NCBI RefSeq assembly: GCF_000422925.1
Contig: NZ_AUGZ01000036.1
Coordinates: 1-40,905 of the forward strand
Origin: Paludibacterium yongneupense DSM 18731
GTDB lineage: Bacteria; Pseudomonadota; Gammaproteobacteria; Burkholderiales; Chromobacteriaceae
DNA length: 40,905 nucleotides
Direction of reading: 5' to 3'
A program made the position numbers and the translations under genes. The number at the start of each line of letters is the position of its first letter. Position 1 is the stretch's first letter. Shown piece after piece: positions 17,312 through 25,463 of this stretch. Below the pieces are notes generated by a model, which was not told where the DNA came from, made no database searches, and was given only the letters and a program-made list of their open reading frames with translations.

Positions 17312-19966
17312 GTGAATCGCCAGGCGGCACGTATTGCAACGATCTATGCTCTTAGCGGCGCGATCTGGATTCTGCTCGGCAACGAGCTGCTGTCGCAGTG
17401 GGTGAAAGGGGGCGTCGTACTGACGCGTCTGCTGCCTTCTGTCGGACTGTCGTTTGTCTTTGTCAGCGCCCTCCTGATCTACGTCCTGACCCTGCGCGGA
17501 TTGCGGCGGCAAGGCCAGGTCGAGAACGAATTGTTCCGTCACGACGAGAGATGGCGTTTGGCGCTGGCGGGGGCCGGAGATGGCATATGGGATTGGGATG
17601 CGACGAGCGACGCCCTGTTTCTCTCCACGCGTTACAAGGAAATGCTGGGTTACGATGAGGACGACTTCCCTAATGTCATCGGCAACTGGGAGGCGATTCT
17701 TCACCCCGAGGACCGCGAGTTCGCGATACGCTCCATCAACGATCATCTGAGCGGCAGGACGCCGCTGCACTATGCCGAATTCCGTTTGCGCTGCAAGGAT
17801 GACAGCTGGAAATGGATACTTGGCCGCGGGCGGGTCGTCGCGCGCGATAGCGAAGGACGACCGCTGCGTATCGTCGGCACCCATACCGACATCACGGTGC
17901 TCAAACTCGCGCAGCAGGCCTTGCAGACGACCGAGAACCAGATGCGGGAACAATTCGACTCGCTGCCGACCGCCATGCTGCTGCTCGATGCCGATAGCGC
18001 ACGTATTGCGGACTCCAACTTCGCCGCGCAAAGCCTGTTCGGCTACGATGCGGCGGCGCTGCACGAGATGAGCCTGGCCGATCTGACTGTCTGGCCCGAG
18101 GTCGTTCTACCCTTGCCTTGCACGAGTGCCAGTTTCGAGGCCCGTTACCGCCGGAGCGACGGTAGCGTCATGTGGGCCGACGTTTGCGCTGCGCCGCAGC
18201 GCAGCGCGGACGGTGCCGTCGCTCGGCTGTCGCTCGGCATTCTCGACGTGACTGAGCGCAAGGCCGCGCGCGAGGCGGCGGCGGCCAGCGATCGGCGCTA
18301 TCGCGAGTTGTTCCAGAACATGCTCGATGGCGTTGCGCATTGCCGCACGATCTATCGCGGACGGGCCGCGGTGGATTTCGAGTTTCTGGGGGTGAACGCC
18401 TCGTTCTCGCGCCTGACCGGGTTGGTTGATGTGGTCGGCCGCCGCGCGAGCGAGTTGATTCCTGGCCTGCGCGGTAGTTGTCCGGCGCTGTTTGCCACGC
18501 GCGGCCTGTTCAATGAGCAGGGGGCCTCGGAAAAGCAGGAAATCTATGTCGAAGCGCTGCAGCGCTGGTATTCGATAACCCTGTACAGTCCCGCGCCGGA
18601 CGAATTCATCGCCGTATTCGAGGATATTTCCTTGCGCAAGGCGGCCGAGGAGCGCAGCGACTTCCTGGCCTTTCACGATCCGCTTACCGGTTTGCCAAAC
18701 CGGCGCCGGGTTCGCGAGCGTCTGGAGGACGACTTGCGGCTGGCCCGTGAGGATGGGGGGGCGGTGACCGTCTTTTTCATCGACTTCGACCATTTCAAAA
18801 CCATCAACGATTCGCTCGGCCACGCCGTCGGCGATGTTTTTCTGCAAACGGCGTCGCGACGTCTGCAATCCAGCCTGCGCGACGGCGATACGCTGGCGCG
18901 TCTGGGGGGCGACGAGTTCCTGCTGGTGCTGAAGGGCGTCGCCGATCGCGCGACCCTCGCGCGCCGCGCCGATGACTTGATCGCACGCATGGCCGAGCCC
19001 TTTCGTCTCGAGCAGCACGAACTCTCGCTGTCGGCATCGATCGGCATTGCCTGTTGTCCTGGCGATGGGGAGGACTACGATACCTTGCTGAGCAAGGCCG
19101 ACGCGGCCATGTTCAGCGCCAAGGAATCGGGGCGCAACGGCTGGTGTTTTTTCGATGCCAGCATGAGCGCCGATGCCGACAACTATCTGGCCATGTACGC
19201 CGGACTCCACCGTGCACTCGACCGCGGCGAGTTCATTATCGAATATCAGCCCCAGGTCGAGCTGGGGACCCGGCGCGTGCTGGGCGCCGAAGCGCTGGTG
19301 CGGTGGCGCAGCCCGGAGCGCGGGCTGTTGTCGCCGGAACGCTTCATCGGCGTGGCGGAAACCAGCGGCCTTATCGTGCCGATAGGGGCATGGATCTTGA
19401 ATGAAGTGTGCCGGCAGGCCGTGATCTGGCGCAAGTCCGGCCTGCCCGGCCTGGTGTTGGCGGTCAATCTGTCGGCCGTCCAGTTCCGGCGCGGCGATCT
19501 TGAGCGCACCGTGATCGATGCCCTGGCCACATCCGGTCTCGACCCTTCCGCGCTCGAGCTCGAACTGACGGAATCCACGCTGGTCGACGATACGGAAAAC
19601 GTGCTCCTGACCTTGTCGCGCTTGCGCGAGCTGGGCGTGCGCCTTTCGATAGACGATTTCGGAACGGGATATTCGAGTTTTACGTATTTACGCCGCTTCG
19701 TGATCGATAAAATCAAGATAGATCAGAGCTTTATCCGTTCAATGCGCGTCGATCGCAATGATGCTGCAATTGCGCACGCCATTATCAAAATGGCGCGCAT
19801 AATGGGGGTGCGCACCCTTGCCGAGGGGGTGGAAGACGAAGCGGTCGCCGAGATGCTGCGCACGTTCCGCTGCAATGAAGCGCAGGGATTTCTTTATGGC
19901 CGACCCATGCGCGCGGATGATTTCACCCACTTTCTGCATGAGGCGACGAGCGGCGAGAAGGCATGA
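17312..19966 (+). CDS. Membrane-anchored PAS-GGDEF-EAL cyclic-di-GMP regulator
   Basis: 884 aa, starting at GTG with GAGGG about 12 bp upstream. Two N-terminal membrane helices (about 12-30 and 42-62) are followed by PAS 1 (about 80-205, with GIWDWD and HPEDREFA), PAS 2 (about 212-320), PAS 3 (about 330-450), GGDEF (532-536), and an EAL domain with EAL at 660-662, NLSAVQF, ELTES, IDDFGTGYSS, KIDQSFI and LAEGVED. The diguanylate cyclase half has an intact GGDEF and an RDGD inhibitory site (523-526, five residues before GGDEF). The phosphodiesterase half has the metal and catalytic residues. Both activities are therefore possible, with feedback control of synthesis. It lies divergent from the LivJ-type lipoprotein gene. 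The signal sensed is unknown. Confidence 0.92.
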   Translation: MNRQAARIATIYALSGAIWILLGNELLSQWVKGGVVLTRLLPSVGLSFVFVSALLIYVLTLRGLRRQGQVENELFRHDERWRLALAGAGDGIWDWDATSDALFLSTRYKEMLGYDEDDFPNVIGNWEAILHPEDREFAIRSINDHLSGRTPLHYAEFRLRCKDDSWKWILGRGRVVARDSEGRPLRIVGTHTDITVLKLAQQALQTTENQMREQFDSLPTAMLLLDADSARIADSNFAAQSLFGYDAAALHEMSLADLTVWPEVVLPLPCTSASFEARYRRSDGSVMWADVCAAPQRSADGAVARLSLGILDVTERKAAREAAAASDRRYRELFQNMLDGVAHCRTIYRGRAAVDFEFLGVNASFSRLTGLVDVVGRRASELIPGLRGSCPALFATRGLFNEQGASEKQEIYVEALQRWYSITLYSPAPDEFIAVFEDISLRKAAEERSDFLAFHDPLTGLPNRRRVRERLEDDLRLAREDGGAVTVFFIDFDHFKTINDSLGHAVGDVFLQTASRRLQSSLRDGDTLARLGGDEFLLVLKGVADRATLARRADDLIARMAEPFRLEQHELSLSASIGIACCPGDGEDYDTLLSKADAAMFSAKESGRNGWCFFDASMSADADNYLAMYAGLHRALDRGEFIIEYQPQVELGTRRVLGAEALVRWRSPERGLLSPERFIGVAETSGLIVPIGAWILNEVCRQAVIWRKSGLPGLVLAVNLSAVQFRRGDLERTVIDALATSGLDPSALELELTESTLVDDTENVLLTLSRLRELGVRLSIDDFGTGYSSFTYLRRFVIDKIKIDQSFIRSMRVDRNDAAIAHAIIKMARIMGVRTLAEGVEDEAVAEMLRTFRCNEAQGFLYGRPMRADDFTHFLHEATSGEKA

Positions 19967-20119
19967 CGGCGGCGGGGCACGGTTTTTGGCCTTGCTCAAT
20001 ACCTGACCCCCGTCTTTTTTTCATACTGGCCACAGAAGGGCCTGCCGGACATCGCGGCGGCTGTTTCCCTCGCCACCGTCGTTCCCGGACGGTCGCGTAA
20101 ATTGTCAGGAGAAGTGAAT

Positions 20120-20266
20120 ATGTCGTTCAGTCAATTGAAGCAACAGGAAAAGGCTTTGCGCCTCGAATTCTATGAAGCCAACTACCACGGCGATAAAGAA
20201 GCTCTCAAAGCCGTTTTGAAAAAGCTGGAAGCCGTTCTGTTTCAGCAACGTACCGTGCAGCACTGA
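20120..20266 (+). CDS. Small orphan protein, 48 aa
   Basis: Open frame of 48 codons starting MSFSQLKQQEKALRLEFYEA, with AGGAGA 9-14 bp before the ATG and a strong intrinsic terminator 72 bp after the stop. It has no signal peptide or membrane segment. The sequence is rich in K, E, L and Q and should be helical, with a possible short coiled coil in KEALKAVLKKLEAV. No family is recognised. The clean ribosome site and the terminator give it more support than the antisense frames here. Confidence 0.6.
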   Translation: MSFSQLKQQEKALRLEFYEANYHGDKEALKAVLKKLEAVLFQQRTVQH

Positions 20267-20337
20267 GACGCATACGGTTCTCCGCGCGGGCTGAGAGTGA
20301 CGAAAGCATCCGCCAACATCCCGCGCCATCCGCGTCG

Positions 20338-20361
20338 ACCCGGCTCCGGCCGGGTTTTTTA
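20338..20361 (+). terminator. Rho-independent terminator after the 48-aa gene
   Basis: ACCCGG/CCGGGT stem around a CTCCGG loop, followed by six T. It separates the small gene from the phosphatase gene. Confidence 0.85.
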
Positions 20362-20448
20362 ACGCCCTCCACGCCGGTTCGCCCCATCCTCCCGTCCCTG
20401 AGCTAAGCTTGAAGCGGTCTTTTGTTCAATGAGACGTTTCCTGGGGCG

Positions 20449-21174
20449 ATGAACATGGCTGCCGCATTTCTGCATCTGCCGCGAAATTCCCTCGGCCGCG
20501 ACTATGTCGTCGGCGACATCCATGGCGCCTTCTCACTGCTGGAGCGCGCACTCGCCCATATCGGCTTCGACACGGTGTGCGACCGCTTATTGTCTGTCGG
20601 CGACTTGATCGACCGCGGCCCCGAGTGCCCGCGTGTTCTCGACTGGCTACAGCGGAGCTGGTTTTTTCCCGTGCGCGGAAACCACGAACAGATGGCGCTG
20701 GACAGCGACCCGGCGTCGGCGCCTTCACGGACTCTGCAACGCATGAACGGAGGCGCCTGGCTGCTGCAGGCCGGCCCCGCCGAGCGTAAAGACTATCTGA
20801 CGGCATTTGCGGCCATGCCACTGGCCATGGAGGTCGATGGCGAAGGGGATGGGCGTCTGGGCGTGGTGCACGCGGACTGCCCGGGCGGCGACTGGCGGCG
20901 TTTGCGGGCTTTGCTGGAAGGGGCCGCCACCGTGCCCCCGGCCCTGATTCAGGCGATGCTGTGGAGTCGTAACCGCCTCTGTCTGGGCGATGCGGCGCCG
21001 GTTGAGGGGGTGGCGCGGCTGTGCGTCGGGCACTCGATTCTGGAGCAGCCGCAACGATTGGGCAATGTCGTCTTTCTTGATACCGGCGCCTATGTCAGCG
21101 GACGGTTTTCCTTGTACGACGCGGCGGCGGATCGTATCGTCGTTTATGAAGAGGGAAGCCAGGCGGGAGGGTGA
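20449..21174 (+). CDS. PrpA/ApaH-like metallophosphoesterase
   Basis: About 241-aa calcineurin-type phosphatase. The signature motifs are in order: GDIHG, GDLIDRGPE, RGNHE, a later VVHAD with metal-binding His, and VGHSI before the end. This set places it with the PrpA/PrpB protein-serine/threonine phosphatases and the diadenosine tetraphosphatase ApaH; the substrate is not decided by sequence. Two close ATGs (20449 and 20455) are possible. GGGG at 20443-20446 is better spaced for the second. The in-frame TTG at 20422 is rejected. The last 31 bp overlap the 3' end of the convergent CoA-transferase gene, so the two transcripts are antisense at their ends. Confidence 0.85.
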   Translation: MNMAAAFLHLPRNSLGRDYVVGDIHGAFSLLERALAHIGFDTVCDRLLSVGDLIDRGPECPRVLDWLQRSWFFPVRGNHEQMALDSDPASAPSRTLQRMNGGAWLLQAGPAERKDYLTAFAAMPLAMEVDGEGDGRLGVVHADCPGGDWRRLRALLEGAATVPPALIQAMLWSRNRLCLGDAAPVEGVARLCVGHSILEQPQRLGNVVFLDTGAYVSGRFSLYDAAADRIVVYEEGSQAGG

Positions 21175-22556
21175 CAGGCTGTCGCGCTGTCCGGGTCTGC
21201 CCAGAGTGCGGGCGTCGCCATCATGAGCGCGGCGTGGCGTGGCAGTGTCATCGGGCCAAAACGCGTGGGTACGGTCTCGAATGCCGCATCCTGCGTGTCC
21301 GGGCTTGGCGGGTGGACGTGCTGCAGTCCGCCGGTCCGTCCCAGGCGGCGCAGCCACAGACCGGCGCGTGCGAGCGACATCCTGACCCGCCAGTCTCCTC
21401 CCTCGTTCATGCGCCGGTGCAATGCGGTCAGGATGGATAGCGCCAGTAGCGAGCCCGCCACCCGTTCCAGTGCCTTGACCGGGAGTGCGAGGGGAAAGGT
21501 CGATCCCGCAGCGATGGCTTCGGCGTGGCAGAACCCGGTTGCGGCCTGCACCAGCGACTCGCCGGCGGCGCCCCCCGACCAGGGGCCGGCTTCGCCGAAC
21601 GCGCTGAACGAGGCTCGGATCAAACCCCGGCGGGCTGTGAGCATGGCGTAGTGCGGAGAGCCGGCGGCGAGCACGGCGGCCGGAGCGATCAGGACATCGG
21701 CGTCGGCCAGAAGCCGCACCAGATCATCGCGGTCGTTTTCGTTGCCCGGGTCGAATGCCCAGCGTCGCTGACCGCGATCGGTATCGATGTCGGCCGCCGT
21801 CGAAACCAGGTGGGGTGGAGCGAGTCGGATGACGTCGGCGCCATGGGCTGCGAGCATTCGCGCCGCAAACACGCCGGCGCCGGTGCGGGTGTCGGACATA
21901 TCGAGCACTCGCAAGCCGGACAAGGGGCGTGCCGCGACAGGCCAGGTCAGCGGAGGGGTGGTTCCGGTCTTGTCGATGCAGAGTAGCGGGGCAGACGCGA
22001 GCGTCTGCCCTTGCTCGTGGGCGTCCCATTGCGCGAAGCGGCGCAACACAAACAGCGGTGCGGCCTGTGCCTGGGCGCGGTTTTCGAGCTCGATTCCTGT
22101 GCGACGCGCGATGGCGTCGGCCAGTGCGGCACGGCCAGGGGAACACGCGAGCAGGCGTCGAACGGAGGCCGCCGAGTCGGCAAGCGGTGACTGGATGCAG
22201 ACCCAGGCGCCGTCAGCGCAACGGTAGAAGCCCGAGGTGTCGTCCTCTGCCGCCGGCAGGAGCCGCCCGGCAAGACGGACCCGATGCCCGCTGTCCGCTT
22301 CGGCGGCAGCGTGCCACATATTGACCGCTATCGTCTGCCGCGCCCCCCCGCGGCGTTGCCATACGCCGGCTGCCGCCAGCGCGCACGCGGCGACCCCGGC
22401 TTGCAGCGCCGTGGCGAGGGCGAAAGACGTGGCGAGCGCCGGCTCCGCCCCGCTGAGGTGGACATGGCGCAACGCACGCGTATCCAGTCCGGCGTCGGCC
22501 CATAAGCCGGCCAGGGCCTCGCGTGCGGAAACAGAGGGGAGCGGACTGAGCGGCAT
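21144..22556 (-). CDS. Class III (CaiB/BaiF) CoA-transferase
   Basis: About 470 aa. The typical CaiB/BaiF opening is in the middle (LSGLRVLDMSDTRTGAGVFA, then LAAHGADVIRLAPPHL). It is preceded by about 200 residues with a second, CoA-transferase-like half (SFALATALQAGVAACALAAA...RRGGARQTIAVNM). This longer arrangement is a known variant of the family. Such enzymes move CoA between carboxylic acids; the acid here is unknown. The ATG at 22556 starts at MPLSPLPSV with only a weak GGATT; a TTG at 22610 is an alternative. It lies 63 bp after the ABC ATPase gene on the same strand without a visible terminator, so it may be the last gene of the transporter operon, which would suggest that the imported acid is CoA-activated. 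Confidence 0.8.
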   Translation of the reverse strand: MPLSPLPSVSAREALAGLWADAGLDTRALRHVHLSGAEPALATSFALATALQAGVAACALAAAGVWQRRGGARQTIAVNMWHAAAEADSGHRVRLAGRLLPAAEDDTSGFYRCADGAWVCIQSPLADSAASVRRLLACSPGRAALADAIARRTGIELENRAQAQAAPLFVLRRFAQWDAHEQGQTLASAPLLCIDKTGTTPPLTWPVAARPLSGLRVLDMSDTRTGAGVFAARMLAAHGADVIRLAPPHLVSTAADIDTDRGQRRWAFDPGNENDRDDLVRLLADADVLIAPAAVLAAGSPHYAMLTARRGLIRASFSAFGEAGPWSGGAAGESLVQAATGFCHAEAIAAGSTFPLALPVKALERVAGSLLALSILTALHRRMNEGGDWRVRMSLARAGLWLRRLGRTGGLQHVHPPSPDTQDAAFETVPTRFGPMTLPRHAALMMATPALWADPDSATACHPPAWLPSS

Positions 22557-22619
22557 TTCGAATCCATGCGCGGTAGCGGCGGCCCGATTCGGCGCGGGGT
22601 CAGGAGTCAAGATAACATA

Positions 22620-23678
22620 TCAGGACGCTTCTAATTCCAACAAATTATCATGGGAGAAACCCAGGGCGACACGACTGCCGCGCTGCGGCAACGTCTGTCC
22701 CGGGTCGTTGAAAATATCGAAACTCAAAACCGTCTCCTGCAGCCGGGCTCGCAGGCGTACTACGGAACCGAGAAAATTCACTTCTTCTATCGTGGCCATG
22801 AGAGAGTTGCGTCCGGCCAGCGGGGATTCCAGTACAACGGCTTCGGGACGCAGCGCGAGTGTCCGCTCGCCATGCCCGCTGCGGCGCAGGCGCGCAACGG
22901 TCACCGTCTGTCCGTCGACCTCGACCAGGCCCGAAGCCTCGTCGAGTACGCGGCTGTTGAGGATGTTGAGCGTGCCGACAAAGGAGGCGACAAAACGAGT
23001 GCGCGGGAAATTGTATATTTCGAATGGCGTGCCAACTTGTTCTATTCGTCCTTCATTCATGACCACGACGCGATCCGATAGCGACAGGGCCTCTTCCTGG
23101 TCGTGTGTGACAAAGAGGGTGGTAATGCCCAGCTTGCGCTGCAGCGCCCGGATCTCGTCGCGCAGCGCGACGCGGATTTTGGCATCGAGCGCGGACAAGG
23201 GCTCGTCGAGCAATAACAGTCGCGGCGAGGAGGCCAGTGCCCGCGCGAGCGCCACGCGTTGCTGCTGTCCTCCCGACAATTGCCACGGGTAGTGCTGCGC
23301 ATGCTGGCTCAGCCGTATCAGCTTCATCATCTGTTCGACGCGCTCGGCGATGGCAGACTTGGGTTCGCGCGCGATTTTGAGTCCGTAGGCGATGTTGTCG
23401 GCGACAGTCATCGTCGGAAACAGCGCGTAGGACTGAAACACCATGCCGACCCGGCGTTGGCGTGCCCGCTGCAGTGTAACGTCATGACCATCGATATGAA
23501 TCGAGCCCGAACTTGCCGATTCGAATCCGGCAATCATGCGCAGCAGAGTCGTTTTGCCGCAGCCCGACGGGCCGAGCAGCGTCACGAACTCGCCTTTTTC
23601 TATGGCAAGGTTGACGTCGTTCACTACGCTGGCGGCGCCGAAGGTTTTGCCCACGTGGGCGATATCAAGAAAGGCCAT
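22620..23678 (-). CDS. ABC importer ATPase (PotA/FbpC/PhnT type)
   Basis: 352-aa ATP-binding subunit with Walker A GPSGCGKTT (36-44), Q-loop VFQSYALFPTMTV, signature LSGGQ (134-138), Walker B LLLLDEP (154-160), and H-loop VTHDQEEALSLSDR. A C-terminal TOBE/OB region (about 270-350) begins near RTLALRPEAVVLES. This layout is shared by polyamine, iron and 2-aminoethylphosphonate importers. The ATG at 23678 has AGGAG 8 bp upstream and follows the permease stop by 2 bp; a longer frame to 23762 lies inside the permease gene and is rejected. Confidence 0.93.
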   Translation of the reverse strand: MAFLDIAHVGKTFGAASVVNDVNLAIEKGEFVTLLGPSGCGKTTLLRMIAGFESASSGSIHIDGHDVTLQRARQRRVGMVFQSYALFPTMTVADNIAYGLKIAREPKSAIAERVEQMMKLIRLSQHAQHYPWQLSGGQQQRVALARALASSPRLLLLDEPLSALDAKIRVALRDEIRALQRKLGITTLFVTHDQEEALSLSDRVVVMNEGRIEQVGTPFEIYNFPRTRFVASFVGTLNILNSRVLDEASGLVEVDGQTVTVARLRRSGHGERTLALRPEAVVLESPLAGRNSLMATIEEVNFLGSVVRLRARLQETVLSFDIFNDPGQTLPQRGSRVALGFSHDNLLELEAS

Positions 23679-23680
23679 GC

Positions 23681-24487
23681 TCAAGCTCCTGGCAGGCGGC
23701 GCTTGGCGCCGGCGCCGGCTGCGTTGCGGGATACGACCTGGATCAGGCCCATGCTGGCCCATGTCACCAGGAAAGCGATAACGGCGAGCGCGGATGGCTC
23801 GTAGGCGCGGTTGGCGCCGATCAATTGCAGATAGGGGCCGAAAGCCGGTCGATTGAGCAGGCTTGCCATCGTGAATTCGCCGATAACGACAGCGAACGTC
23901 AGGAAACTTCCGGACAGAATGGCCGACTTGAGGGCCGGGGCGATGACGTGCGCGAGCGTTGTGAACCAGCCCGCGCCAAGGCTTTCCGATGCTTCTGTCA
24001 GTGTGCGCACATCGATGGCGCGCAGCCCGCTATGCACCGAACGGTACATATAGGGCAGTGACAGCGTCACATAGCTGCAAATGAGCAGTAGATCGGTTGC
24101 TCTTTCATTGCCGGTCAGGGGCAGCCACGAGCTGCTGTTATACAGGCGCAGATAACCGAATACGATGATGATGGCGGGAATCACCAGCGGAAGCAGTGTG
24201 ATGAACTCGATCACTGGCCGCATGCGTGGCAGCCTCAACTCGATCCAGCAGGCGGTGGGCACGACGAGCACGATACTGGTGATGACTGTCAGCAGTGCCA
24301 TCAGAATCGAATAGCCGAAGGCGGACTGAAAACCGGGATCGGTCAATACGACACGATAGGCTTCGAGACTGTAACTCTCTCGGCGCATGCGCAGACTGAA
24401 CTCGAAGGTCGCGATCAGCGGCAGCAGAAAGTAGAGCGAGCCGAGTGCGATGGCAAGCCAGGCGCCAGCGCGAGAAGCGGGTTTCAT
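23681..24487 (-). CDS. ABC importer permease 2 (PotC-like)
   Basis: 268-aa inner-membrane protein with six predicted helices and the EAA-type cytoplasmic loop (TEASESLGAGWFTTLAHVIAP), the docking site for the ATPase. It begins at the ATG at 24487, which overlaps the stop of permease 1 in an ATGA junction. It ends 2 bp before the ATPase start. The longer frame reaching 25438 is a shadow of permease 1. Confidence 0.92.
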   Translation of the reverse strand: MKPASRAGAWLAIALGSLYFLLPLIATFEFSLRMRRESYSLEAYRVVLTDPGFQSAFGYSILMALLTVITSIVLVVPTACWIELRLPRMRPVIEFITLLPLVIPAIIIVFGYLRLYNSSSWLPLTGNERATDLLLICSYVTLSLPYMYRSVHSGLRAIDVRTLTEASESLGAGWFTTLAHVIAPALKSAILSGSFLTFAVVIGEFTMASLLNRPAFGPYLQLIGANRAYEPSALAVIAFLVTWASMGLIQVVSRNAAGAGAKRRLPGA

Positions 24488-25398
24488 GAGCGCCTCCGTT
24501 GCGTGCGTGCACTTAGCCACAGATAACCGGCGCTGGACAGGCTGGTAATCACGATCATGCCTAGCGCGAGCGCATAGCCGAGGTTGGGATCGTGCAGGAC
24601 GTCGCCGCGAATCTGCGCATAGAGCAGGATGGTCACGATATTGAGCGAGCTCCCGGTCAGGGCGTAGGCGGTTGCAACGGCGCCGAAGGCGTTGGCAAAC
24701 AGCAGCAGGCTGGCGCCCAGGACACTGGGCGCCAATACCGGCAGCGCGACATGAATCCAGTAGTGCAAGGCCGTGCCGCCAAGGCTGTCGCTGGCCTCGC
24801 GCCACTCCTTGCGCAAGCCTTCCAGTGCCGGTGTGACGATCAGGACCATCAGCGGGATCTGAAAATAGAGATAGGTCAGGACCAGGCCGTGAAAACTGAG
24901 CAGGGTGAAGCCGGTCGAGTAAGGGTCGATGCCGGCGTAGTGTTGCAATAGGAGGGTCACCAGGCCGGTTCGTCCCAATGTGCACAGAAAAGCGAAGGCC
25001 AGCGGAACGCCGGCAAAATTGGCGGCGACGCCGCTGAACGTCAACAGCGATGGACGGATCCAGGCGGGCAGGCCGCCGTGCACGACGGCCCAGGCCAGGG
25101 CGAAACCGGCGATAGCGCCGACAATGGCCGAGGCGGCGCTGACTTCGAGGCTGATCAGATAGGCGTCGAGGACATTGCCCTGCAGCAGCAGCCCCAACTT
25201 GGCCAGCGTGAAATGACCCTGGGCATCCTGAAAGGCGCCCACCATCAAGAAAGCCGTCGGCAAGAGCAGAAATAGCAGGGCAAACAGCATGAACGGGACA
25301 ATGCCGAGCCAGTCCAGACGAATGGCGAGGCGCGGGCCGGGCACGGCGGTCACCGAAGGGAGTGTCGTTTCGGCACCGGATTGGGGGCTGGGGGGCAT
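24484..25398 (-). CDS. ABC importer permease 1 (PotB-like)
   Basis: 304-aa inner-membrane protein with a short charged N-terminus and six helices. The EAA loop is REASDSLGGTALHYWIHVALP. The ATG at 25398 was chosen because AGGA lies 8-11 bp upstream. It follows the solute-binding gene by 65 bp that contain a strong hairpin. Together with the next permease it forms a heterodimeric channel of the PotBC/PhnUV/FbpB class. Confidence 0.92.
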   Translation of the reverse strand: MPPSPQSGAETTLPSVTAVPGPRLAIRLDWLGIVPFMLFALLFLLLPTAFLMVGAFQDAQGHFTLAKLGLLLQGNVLDAYLISLEVSAASAIVGAIAGFALAWAVVHGGLPAWIRPSLLTFSGVAANFAGVPLAFAFLCTLGRTGLVTLLLQHYAGIDPYSTGFTLLSFHGLVLTYLYFQIPLMVLIVTPALEGLRKEWREASDSLGGTALHYWIHVALPVLAPSVLGASLLLFANAFGAVATAYALTGSSLNIVTILLYAQIRGDVLHDPNLGYALALGMIVITSLSSAGYLWLSARTQRRRS

Positions 25399-25425
25399 GG
25401 CGTGTTCCTGATGAAGAAAACGGAT

Positions 25426-25450
25426 CGCCGCCATGCATGGCATGGCGGCG
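25426..25450 (-). other. Intercistronic hairpin between binding protein and permease genes
   Basis: Perfect 10-bp stem CGCCGCCATG/CATGGCGGCG with a 5-nt loop. No T-run follows directly, so it is more likely an mRNA-stabilising or partial-termination hairpin. This arrangement is common after binding-protein genes and lets the binding protein be made in excess. Confidence 0.6.
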
Positions 25451-25463
25451 ACAGGAGGGCCTC

